A stretch of DNA of 64,000 nt from contig OV884011.1 in assembly GCA_930367205.1 (NCBI GenBank), positions 144,767,937 to 144,831,936 on the forward strand, read 5' to 3'. This stretch comes from Acanthosoma haemorrhoidale (Eukaryota; Arthropoda; Insecta; Hemiptera; Acanthosomatidae). Numbering within the stretch: the stretch's first letter is position 1; each line of letters begins with the position of its first letter. A program made the translations under genes and the position numbers. Shown one piece after another: positions 1 to 7,442 of this stretch. The notes beneath the pieces were generated by a model. The model was not told the DNA's origin and did not search any database. It saw only the letters and a program-made list of their open reading frames with translations.

Positions 1-60
1 GTCTGTGTTGCATGGATTAATTTGTTATTAATATCCTGTGTCCAGCACCTGGTCCACTAT

Positions 61-75
61 CATGACTATGTCATG
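61..75. other. Small hairpin in sub-repeat A
   Basis: CATGAC and GTCATG are perfect 6-bp arms around a 3-nt TAT loop. This local hairpin is specific to A. It replaces part of the larger foldback present in C, since the TATGTC right side is not found in B or C. Confidence 0.6.
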
Positions 76-173
76 GTTTTGAGTATAACCTGGATGAAGT
101 CATGCTGACTAGCCAGAACCAACCGAGACATTGAAAATTCAACATTTCTTTAGACCACAAAGGATCAAAAGCC

Positions 174-193
174 GAAAGAAAGATTTTTCTTTC
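174..193. other. Small hairpin, purine/pyrimidine arms, in sub-repeat A
   Basis: GAAAGAAA and TTTCTTTC form a perfect 8-bp stem with a GATT loop. The equivalent place in B has AAAGAA/TTCTTT arms with a 6-nt loop, and D has AAAG...CTTT around the palindrome GAATATTC. A foldback is thus present here in three diverged sub-repeats, although low complexity alone could explain it. Confidence 0.55.
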
Positions 194-292
194 AAAACCC
201 CGGCCCGGTCTACAATAGGGAGAAACAATGCGCCGAAACTAAACATCCGAACTAGCGACTGAATCAAATTAGATGATAAGAAACATCAAGGC

Positions 293-299
293 TATAAAT
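293..299 (+). promoter_or_regulatory. Possible TATA element in sub-repeat A
   Basis: TATAAAT flanked by GGC and CCG, in the sequence AAGGCTATAAATCCGAC. The matching places in B and D read CTATAATG and CTTTAATG, so only A has the consensus form. No initiator or other core element was identified. This is a weak motif-only call. Confidence 0.12.
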
Positions 300-387
300 C
301 CGACAGCTGAAATTCTCCGTAAATAGGAAAATTTGTAATATTATCGCATATCAAGCCTGTTAGAAGTAAGATAATCTGTAAGCTTGT

Positions 388-784
388 ATTTATTGTATGA
401 CTGTGTGAATGCATTTATTTGTTATTAATATCCTGTGCCCAGGTTTTGGTCCGCCATCATGACTGCATCCAGGTTTCGAGTACAATCTGGATAAAGTCAT
501 GGTGACTAGCCAGAAACAGCTGAGACATCAATTATTCAACATTTTCTGAAACACCGATGGATCAACAGTCCAAAGAAAAATTCTTCTTTCAGAACCCCGG
601 CCTAGTCTAGAGGAGGGCAGAACGATGCACCGAAAGTAAAAGGCCGAACTACCGACTAAATCAAATTAGAAGAAAAGAAACACCAAGGCTATAATGCCGA
701 CAGCTGAGATTCTCTGTAAATAAGAAAATTTGTAATAGTATAGCTTTTCACGACTTTTTGAAGTAACAGGCTTTGTAAGCTTGT
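388..784. repeat. Sub-repeat B (397 bp, full length)
   Basis: Second full-length member, directly following A in the same orientation. Variable offsets are 391, 455 and 502. It has a weaker version of the foldback seen in C: arms of about 29 nt around 436-464 and 485-513, with about 20 of 29 positions paired. It also shares the word CTAGTCTAGA (602-611) with the single-copy part of the unit at 1561-1570. Confidence 0.85.
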
Positions 785-1114
785 CTTTAAACCATGAGTT
801 AACCGTGTTGCATGCATTTATGTGTTATTTATATCCTGTGCTCAGGTCCTGGCACATTTCCAGGTTCTGGTCCGCCATCATGACTGCATCCAGGTTTTGA
901 GTACAATCTAGATGAAGTCATGATGACTAACCAGAACCAACTGAGACATCGAAGATTCAACATTCCCTGAGAACCTAATGGATCAAAAGCCCTAGAAAAG
1001 TATATCCAAGGCTGCAAAGGTAACAGTTGGGATTTCCTTTAAATAAGATAGTTTTTATAGTAGTCATGATGTTATTTGCAGGTCTTGTAGATGTAAGAGA
1101 ATTTCTTAGCTTGT
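785..1114. repeat. Sub-repeat C (330 bp, internally rearranged)
   Basis: Third member, same orientation. Relative to A and B it has a short insertion of about 18 bp around 844-862 (a second AGGT-CTGG motif separated by GCACATTTC). It lacks roughly 90 bp of the middle near position 1000, where the CCTAGAAAAG end jumps to the CCAAGGCTGC equivalent. It contains the strongest hairpin of the unit (863-938). Positions 829-1017 are identical in all 17 complete copies. Only 1074 and 1091 vary in the rest. Confidence 0.8.
863..938. other. Foldback: 28+28 nt imperfect inverted repeat, 20-nt loop
   Basis: The left arm is 863-890 and the right arm 911-938. From the outside in, 9 bp pair (GGTTCTGGT with ACCAGAACC), a 4-nt segment is mostly unpaired, 10 bp pair (CATCATGACT with AGTCATGATG), there is one mismatch, and 4 bp pair (CATC with GATG). 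In total 24 of 28 positions pair. An RNA from either strand could form a 76-nt hairpin, and the DNA could extrude a cruciform. The sequence is the same in all complete units. A and B keep only decayed versions, and D only the right arm. Confidence 0.88.
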
Positions 1115-1213
1115 CTTTAACGTGTAATTTTACAGTTCTGCATGAATTTATTCGTGTTTTAGCGGCATATCCCGTGCTTTTTAAGTCTGTTAGAAGTATG
1201 AGAATTTGCCTTG
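1115..1213. repeat. Sub-repeat E (about 100-bp remnant)
   Basis: After C the family pattern starts again: TTCTGCATGAATTTATTCGTG resembles the start of A, B and C, and the text runs to CCCGTGC near 1170. It then jumps to the family's 3' part (AAGTCTGTTAGAAGTATGAGAA, compare the A segment near 354-375). This fits a fourth copy with a deletion of about 300 bp. Boundaries are approximate, and the call rests on by-eye alignment of short blocks. Confidence 0.6.
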
Positions 1214-1538
1214 GATGCCATTCATTTTTAGAGGTCTTTTTTCGTTTTTAATATTTAGCCTTTTGTAGTTACACGGGTAAATGGATTTCTTCTACTATCT
1301 GTGCTTAATTTCACCCTTAGGATAAATAGTTGAGGTGTGAAATATCGTTAAAACTCTCAAACCGGTTAAATAATCAGTTTCGAAGCACTGTGAATGTGAT
1401 AAAAGTCAATTCATGAAAACGAAATATTTAAAAATGTTTTTCTGAAACACCAAAATTATGAAAATGTTCGTAAATATGTGGTAAATAATGGTAGATATAT
1501 TTAAACCAAAAAAAATTAATTATTGTAATCCAAAATAT

Positions 1539-1578
1539 TCCAGATGTTTATCTGGACACTCTAGTCTAGACGTCTGAC
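1539..1578. other. Cluster of short palindromes
   Basis: TCCAGAT (1539-1545) and ATCTGGA (1550-1556) form a 7-bp stem with a GTTT loop. They are followed by two overlapping 8-bp palindromes, GTCTAGAC (1564-1571) and AGACGTCT (1568-1575). All copies checked keep them. No known binding site is assigned. Confidence 0.6.
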
Positions 1579-1619
1579 CTTGCAATTTTTTCAAGAGAGT
1601 TGTATATCTGCATATTTTT

Positions 1620-1743
1620 AGACCTCAATCGTTTTTAATTATACAATTATAGATTCTCAATAGCTTTATTCTATTTCCTGTAGCTTGGCTACATTTTATA
1701 CATGTTATAATAAAAAAATAGCCATAGTAAAGACCTCAATCGT
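1620..1743. repeat. 13-bp direct repeat flanking 98 bp
   Basis: AGACCTCAATCGT occurs at 1620-1632 and again at 1731-1743. The spacing would fit a target-site duplication around a 98-bp insert (1633-1730). However, the insert has no terminal inverted repeats, no end poly(A) and no RNA polymerase III boxes, so a mobile element is not supported. The first 10 bases also occur in sub-repeat D at 3476-3485. In unit 9 the left copy is altered at 1631. Confidence 0.5.
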
Positions 1744-2246
1744 CCCGTATTCATGTACTAGTTGGGACAGGTTGTGTGGTGGTCTTAGTTACGGTCCGCA
1801 AATATAGATGCCCAAACGCTTTTACGCCACATTCCCAGTGTAAAGTGTGTCTTCTCTAGTTATAGTATTCATTATCGGAGCGGCGTGTTGTGCAGATAAG
1901 TTCGGTTAGTTGAACATAAGAATCCAAATGCATTGCGTATGACTGTGTGACTTACTACTTGCCTATTTACGGTGTGAAAATCGGTTTCCATTCAATGTCG
2001 CTACATCTTATCAGGTATGTGAACATATTTATTTGGGTATTTCTAGTCTAGGTTTACAAAGTGAAATTAAATATGTGAGTTTTAACATGGATCATGCTAA
2101 AAGGTGTGTGTTGGAAATATGCTTACTCTCCATGTATGGTTGACAATTGCTGTAAATATGCAAATGTAATATATTAGTGATTTTCGCAGATGCATCTCTT
2201 CAGTTAACGGTGTGCGGTTATTTTTATTTTAAAAGTATATGAGCGG

Positions 2247-2262
2247 TTTTTTTTTTTTTTTT
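2247..2262. repeat. Polymorphic T tract
   Basis: Uninterrupted T16 in units 1, 4 and 15; T12-G-T3 in most units; T11-G-T3 in units 5, 9, 10 and 13; T13-G-T3 in unit 16 through a left-flank G-to-T change. The one-base loss here is the only source of unit-length variation seen. An A10 tract lies 67 bp downstream (2330-2339) and could pair with it. Confidence 0.9.
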
Positions 2263-2342
2263 GAATATATTAAAATAGTTTACTAATTCATACTAACTTT
2301 AAAATTCACGTAGCAATAATTTGTCGACTAAAAAAAAAATTG

Positions 2343-2356
2343 AGCAAATATTTGCT
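2343..2356. other. 14-bp perfect palindrome
   Basis: AGCAAATATTTGCT is a perfect inverted repeat, placed four bases after the A10 tract. It could be a dimeric protein-binding site or just AT-rich chance. It is unchanged in the copies inspected. Confidence 0.6.
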
Positions 2357-3190
2357 TATCTGCCTTCGAATCACAAGTATTAATAATTTGTTCGTTATTT
2401 ACAATTTTAAAACGTGTAGAATGTGGTCCATGGAAGTTTGCAAATGAAATTCATATTATTACTTATTTGTATTCAAGATAATATTTGTCTAAAACTGCTG
2501 GAACAAAGAAGGGAATATTTACATTCCAGGAGGGGATCTGTTGTATGATTAGCAGCAAAGCAGGCATTTTTTTAAAATTTCTGATTCCTGCTATGTCAAA
2601 ATGTAATTAGTTTTCTTTGGTTTCCCTAGATAACCTTCATTTAGGAAACTCTTCAAATGATTGCTCCTAAACGTTGTATCCAATGTCTTGGCTATAGTAT
2701 AATCCATGTTATTCTTGGCATGGTGGTGAATTTATTTTGGAGACTACCATAGTAGTTTCCTAAGTTGGTTTCTCCGGTGTCTATATTGGTCTGTTCTGTA
2801 CACGGTTTTTGTCTTGTTGCGAGAAAATTCGATATTCTCTTCCATATGTAAACCGTATTTCTTTTAAGTGTGTTATTATTCGGAAAGGTTTATGTTTGTT
2901 ATATTTTGTGGGATATATTGATTTAGCCATATGGGCTATCGGTTATTTTTTCTAACATGAGTAACTAGCCTCCTAGTTTTTGTTGGGTTTTCCTGCCTGG
3001 CTTGTGTTTTATTGCTTTCTCATAGCGAGATGTTTCCCGAGAATAATGGCCTCAGGTATGTTAGGGATCTTTCACTTATAGCCCGACCGAGGTACAAAGA
3101 CGACCCCAAACATTTTTCTTATTTTGTACACACCATTGTTACTAGTTGGTTTATAGGAACAGGTGTTCCCAAGATTATTTTTTGCACTAA

Positions 3191-3196
3191 AATAAA
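3191..3196 (+). promoter_or_regulatory. Possible poly(A) signal hexamer
   Basis: AATAAA lies six bases before the end of the tentative frame ending at 3203, and a second one lies at 3362-3367. In AT-rich DNA such hexamers are frequent by chance, so this means something only if transcripts end nearby. Confidence 0.15.
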
Positions 3197-3396
3197 TAAT
3201 TAACTATAAGGAAACTGATACAGTTACTGTAGATTAGCTTTATCGGAGTGAAGGTGTGGGGTCAATTATATTAGGATCTACAAGTATAGATATAGGGATA
3301 ACCAGAATTTAGCATAAATCGATTTAAATAATACCATTTAGGTTGGCTAACGCCCCTTTATAATAAATATCATAACTCACCAGTTTAATTGTAAAT

Positions 3397-3710
3397 CCAG
3401 GATTTTAGTACAATCTTGATGAAGTCATGATGACTAACAAGAACCAGCTGAGAGATGGAAGATTCAAAATTTCCAAGACCTCAATAGATCAACCGCCCAA
3501 AGGAATATTCTTCTTTCAGAACTCCGACCCTGTCTAGAGGAGGCAAATCGACGCACTGAAAGAAAACGGCCAAACTAGCGACTAAAGCAAATAAGAAGAA
3601 ATGCAGCACCAAGACTTTAATGCCGACAGCTGAAATTCTCCGTAAATATGAAAATGTGTAATACTATAGTATATCAAGCCTGTAAGAAGTAAGATACTTT
3701 GTTAGCTTGT
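3397..3710. repeat. Sub-repeat D (about 314 bp, 5' truncated)
   Basis: Same orientation as A-C. It enters the family at ATCCAGG, inside the loop of the hairpin equivalent to 863-938, so it has only the right arm (GATGAAGTCATGATGACTAA from 3420). It then follows A and B through CGACAGCTGAAATTCTCCGT to TTAGCTTGT, and runs straight into A of the next unit with normal family spacing (AGCTTGT at 3704, next at 4102, 398 bp). Variable offsets are 3586, 3616 and 3624. Confidence 0.8.
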
Positions 3711-3721
3711 ATCAATCAAAT

Positions 3722-6700
3722 GTCTGTGTTGCATGGATTAATTTGTTATTAATATCCTGTGTCCAGCACCTGGTCCACTATCATGACTATGTCATGGTTT
3801 TGAGTATAACCTGGATGAAGTCATGCTGACTAGCCAGAACCAACCGAGACATTGAAAATTCAACATTTCTTTAGACCACAAAGGATCAAAAGCCGAAAGA
3901 AAGATTTTTCTTTCAAAACCCCGGCCCGGTCTACAATAGGGAGAAACAATGCGCCGAAACTAAACATCCGAACTAGCGACTGAATCAAATTAGAAGATAA
4001 GAAACATCAAGGCTATAAATCCGACAGCTGAAATTCTCCGTAAATAGGAAAATTTGTAATATTATCGCATATCAAGCCTGTTAGAAGTAAGATAATCTGT
4101 AAGCTTGTATTTATTGTATGACTGTGTGAATGCATTTATTTGTTATTAATATCCTGTGCCCAGGTTTTGGTCCGCCATCATGACTGCATCCAGGTTTCGA
4201 GTACAATCTGGATAAAGTCATGCTGACTAGCCAGAAACAGCTGAGACATCAATTATTCAACATTTTCTGAAACACCGATGGATCAACAGTCCAAAGAAAA
4301 ATTCTTCTTTCAGAACCCCGGCCTAGTCTAGAGGAGGGCAGAACGATGCACCGAAAGTAAAAGGCCGAACTACCGACTAAATCAAATTAGAAGAAAAGAA
4401 ACACCAAGGCTATAATGCCGACAGCTGAGATTCTCTGTAAATAAGAAAATTTGTAATAGTATAGCTTTTCACGACTTTTTGAAGTAACAGGCTTTGTAAG
4501 CTTGTCTTTAAACCATGAGTTAACCGTGTTGCATGCATTTATGTGTTATTTATATCCTGTGCTCAGGTCCTGGCACATTTCCAGGTTCTGGTCCGCCATC
4601 ATGACTGCATCCAGGTTTTGAGTACAATCTAGATGAAGTCATGATGACTAACCAGAACCAACTGAGACATCGAAGATTCAACATTCCCTGAGAACCTAAT
4701 GGATCAAAAGCCCTAGAAAAGTATATCCAAGGCTGCAAAGGTAACAGTTGGGATTTCCTTTAAATAAGATAGTTTTTATAGTAGTCATGATGTTATTTGC
4801 AGGTCTTGTAGATGTAAGAGAATTTCTTAGCTTGTCTTTAACGTGTAATTTTACAGTTCTGCATGAATTTATTCGTGTTTTAGCGGCATATCCCGTGCTT
4901 TTTAAGTCTGTTAGAAGTATGAGAATTTGCCTTGGATGCCATTCATTTTTAGAGGTCTTTTTTCGTTTTTAATATTTAGCCTTTTGTAGTTACACGGGTA
5001 AATGGATTTCTTCTACTATCTGTGCTTAATTTCACCCTTAGGATAAATAGTTGAGGTGTGAAATATCGTTAAAACTCTCAAACCGGTTAAATAATCAGTT
5101 TCGAAGCACTGTGAATGTGATAAAAGTCAATTCATGAAAACGAAATATTTAAAAATGTTTTTCTGAAACACCAAAATTATGAAAATGTTCGTAAATATGT
5201 GGTAAATAATGGTAGATATATTTAAACCAAAAAAAATTAATTATTGTAATCCAAAATATTCCAGATGTTTATCTGGACACTCTAGTCTAGACGTCTGACC
5301 TTGCAATTTTTTCAAGAGAGTTGTATATCTGCATATTTTTAGACCTCAATCGTTTTTAATTATACAATTATAGATTCTCAATAGCTTTATTCTATTTCCT
5401 GTAGCTTGGCTACATTTTATACATGTTATAATAAAAAAATAGCCATAGTAAAGACCTCAATCGTCCCGTATTCATGTACTAGTTGGGACAGGTTGTGTGG
5501 TGGTCTTAGTTACGGTCCGCAAATATAGATGCCCAAACGCTTTTACGCCACATTCCCAGTGTAAAGTGTGTCTTCTCTAGTTATAGTATTCATTATCGGA
5601 GCGGCGTGTTGTGCAGATAAGTTCGGTTAGTTGAACATAAGAATCCAAATGCATTGCGTATGACTGTGTGACTTACTACTTGCCTATTTACGGTGTGAAA
5701 ATCGGTTTCCATTCAATGTCGCTACATCTTATCAGGTATGTGAACATATTTATTTGGGTATTTCTAGTCTAGGTTTACAAAGTGAAATTAAATATGTGAG
5801 TTTTAACATGGATCATGCTAAAAGGTGTGTGTTGGAAATATGCTTACTCTCCATGTATGGTTGACAATTGCTGTAAATATGCAAATGTAATATATTAGTG
5901 ATTTTCGCAGATGCATCTCTTCAGTTAACGGTGTGCGGTTATTTTTATTTTAAAAGTATATGAGCGGTTTTTTTTTTTTGTTTGAATATATTAAAATAGT
6001 TTACTAATTCATACTAACTTTAAAATTCACGTAGCAATAATTTGTCGACTAAAAAAAAAATTGAGCAAATATTTGCTTATCTGCCTTCGAATCACAAGTA
6101 TTAATAATTTGTTCGTTATTTACAATTTTAAAACGTGTAGAATGTGGTCCATGGAAGTTTGCAAATGAAATTCATATTATTACTTATTTGTATTCAAGAT
6201 AATATTTGTCTAAAACTGCTGGAACAAAGAAGGGAATATTTACATTCCAGGAGGGGATCTGTTGTATGATTAGCAGCAAAGCAGGCATTTTTTTAAAATT
6301 TCTGATTCCTGCTATGTCAAAATGTAATTAGTTTTCTTTGGTTTCCCTAGATAACCTTCATTTAGGAAACTCTTCAAATGATTGCTCCTAAACGTTGTAT
6401 CCAATGTCTTGGCTATAGTATAATCCATGTTATTCTTGGCATGGTGGTGAATTTATTTTGGAGACTACCATAGTAGTTTCCTAAGTTGGTTTCTCCGGTG
6501 TCTATATTGGTCTGTTCTGTACACGGTTTTTGTCTTGTTGCGAGAAAATTCGATATTCTCTTCCATATGTAAACCGTATTTCTTTTAAGTGTGTTATTAT
6601 TCGGAAAGGTTTATGTTTGTTATATTTTGTGGGATATATTGATTTAGCCATATGGGCTATCGGTTATTTTTTCTAACATGAGTAACTAGCCTCCTAGTTT

Positions 6701-7442
6701 TTGTTGGGTTTTCCTGCCTGGCTTGTGTTTTATTGCTTTCTCATAGCGAGATGTTTCCCGAGAATAATGGCCTCAGGTATGTTAGGGATCTTTCACTTAT
6801 AGCCCGACCGAGGTACAAAGACGACCCCAAACATTTTTCTTATTTTGTACACACCATTGTTACTAGTTGGTTTATAGGAACAGGTGTTCCCAAGATTATT
6901 TTTTGCACTAAAATAAATGATTAACTATAAGGAAACTGATACAGTTACTGTAGATTAGCTTTATCGGAGTGAAGGTGTGGGGTCAATTATACTAGGATCT
7001 ACAAGTATAGATATAGGGATAACCAGAATTTAGCATAAATCGATTTAAATAATACCATTTAGGTTGGCTAACGCCCCTTTATAATAAATATCATAACTCA
7101 CCAGTTTAATTGTAAATCCAGGATTTTAGTACAATCTTGATGAAGTCATGATGACTAACAAGAACCAGCTGAGAGATGGAAGATTCAAAATTTCCAAGAC
7201 CTCAATAGATCAACCGCCCAAAGGAATATTCTTCTTTCAGAACTCCGACCCTGTCTAGAGGAGGCAAATCGACGCACTGAAAGAAAACGGCCAAACTAGC
7301 GACTAAAGCAAATAAGAAGAAATGCAGCACCAAGACATTAATGCCGACAGCTGAAATTCTCCGTAAATATGAAAATGTGTAATACTATAGTATATCAAGC
7401 CTGTAAGAAGTAAGATACTTTGTTAGCTTGTATCAATCAAAT
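3722..7442. repeat. Tandem unit 2 (3,721 bp)
   Basis: Complete copy. Alleles: 24G, 232G, 261G, 265C, 455C, 502C, 1074A, 1268G, 1588T, T12-G-T3 tract, 3198G, 3616A; private 3271C. The 3198G allele is shared only with unit 6. The 3616A allele belongs to a block that continues into unit 3. Confidence 0.98.

Larger units (their letters stand above)
1..387. repeat. Sub-repeat A (about 398 bp, full length)
   Basis: Member of a degenerate ~400-bp family nested in the unit. It aligns with B over its full length through shared words such as GTTATTAATATCCTGTG, GACTAGCCAGAA, CGACAGCTGA, TCTCCGTAAATA and GTAAGCTTGT, at roughly three-quarters identity by eye. The A-to-B period is 397-398 bp, measured between successive AGCTTGT motifs at 381 and 778. 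A carries the most copy-to-copy variation of any part of the unit: 24, 200, 232, 261, 265, 274 and 285. Its few first bases lie in the tail joining D to A, so the left boundary is approximate. No coding frame is visible. Confidence 0.85.
1995..3203 (+). other. Tentative two-exon frame (65 codons if spliced)
   Basis: An ATG at 1995 opens six codons that end at ATCAG|GTATGT (donor-like, cut after 2014). An acceptor-like pyrimidine stretch ending TTTCTCATAG stops at 3025. Joining 2014 to 3026 keeps the frame (AG+C) and reads on for 59 codons to TAA at 3201-3203, just after an AATAAA hexamer at 3191. The implied intron is 1,011 nt (2015-3025). The product would be small and contain RPRYKDDPKHF and a hydrophobic stretch near VHTIVTSWFIGTG; no family is recognised. 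Weak points are a T at -3 of the ATG, no clear branch point after the last upstream AG, and a frame match expected one time in three. A second donor-like CAG|GTATGT at 3055 would instead define a 30-nt microexon. A captured gene fragment or chance are alternatives. Confidence 0.2.
1214..3396. other. Mostly single-copy AT-rich part of the unit
   Basis: About 2.2 kb without a recognisable gene. It holds small palindromes (1539-1578, 2343-2356), a 13-bp direct repeat (1620/1731), facing T and A tracts (2247-2262, 2330-2339), two CAG|GTATGT donor-like motifs (2014, 3055), several pyrimidine-AG acceptor-like motifs (1859, 2189, 2629, 3025) and AATAAA hexamers (3191, 3362). Few sites vary between copies (1268, 1588, 1631, 2108, the T tract, 3152, 3198, 3271), a much lower density than in sub-repeat A. 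Short words shared with A and B hint that parts may be ancient members of the same family. Confidence 0.7.
1..3721. repeat. Tandem unit 1 (3,721 bp), reference copy
   Basis: First complete copy of the tandem unit, used as the coordinate reference. The phase chosen starts at GTCTGTGTTGCATGG and is arbitrary, because the left array edge lies outside the window. Alleles at recurrent variable offsets: 24G, 232G, 261G, 265C, 455C, 502G, 1074A, 1268G, 1588T, an uninterrupted T16 at 2247, 3198A, 3616T. A private change is 274T (others A). With unit 2 it carries 1074A, which all other complete units lack. Confidence 0.98.

Noticed and set aside
473..492. CENP-B-box-like TTCG motif in sub-repeat B
   Set aside because: GTTTCGAGTACAATCTGG lacks the required A and CGGG positions of the core. 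Other TTCG sites in the unit also fail.
829..1017. 62-codon open frame on the minus strand, identical in all copies
   Set aside because: It starts with TTG, lies across the foldback and sub-repeat C, and has no recognisable domain. Its identity in all copies reflects array homogenisation, not protein constraint.
1..1213. A-E sub-repeats as LTRs or a MITE family
   Set aside because: No consistent TG...CA ends, no target duplications at sub-repeat borders, and no primer-binding or polypurine site. The members abut one another like a tandem satellite.
1027..1251. 74-codon open frame on the plus strand with a hydrophobic start
   Set aside because: It starts with TTG (the first ATG is 13 codons in), runs from C through the E remnant into single-copy DNA, and has no known domain. 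The copies show amino-acid changes (L to F, D to G) without sign of constraint.
1633..1730. 98-bp segment as a SINE or small transposon
   Set aside because: It has direct flanks only: no terminal inverted repeats, no terminal poly(A) and no polymerase III promoter boxes.
2881..2905. Yeast-type ARS-like TTTATGTTT
   Set aside because: Both flanking positions mismatch the 11-bp consensus, and such matches are common in AT-rich DNA. There is no evidence for a yeast host.
2952..2956. CTAAC as branch point for the 3025 acceptor
   Set aside because: Several AG dinucleotides lie between it and 3025, which would normally be used first, and the distance of about 70 nt is long.
3012..3025. TTG start for the 63-codon frame ending at 3203
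   Set aside because: The bases before 3026 look like a pyrimidine-rich acceptor, not coding sequence, and TTG starts are unlikely in a eukaryote. Only the part from 3026 was kept, as a tentative exon.
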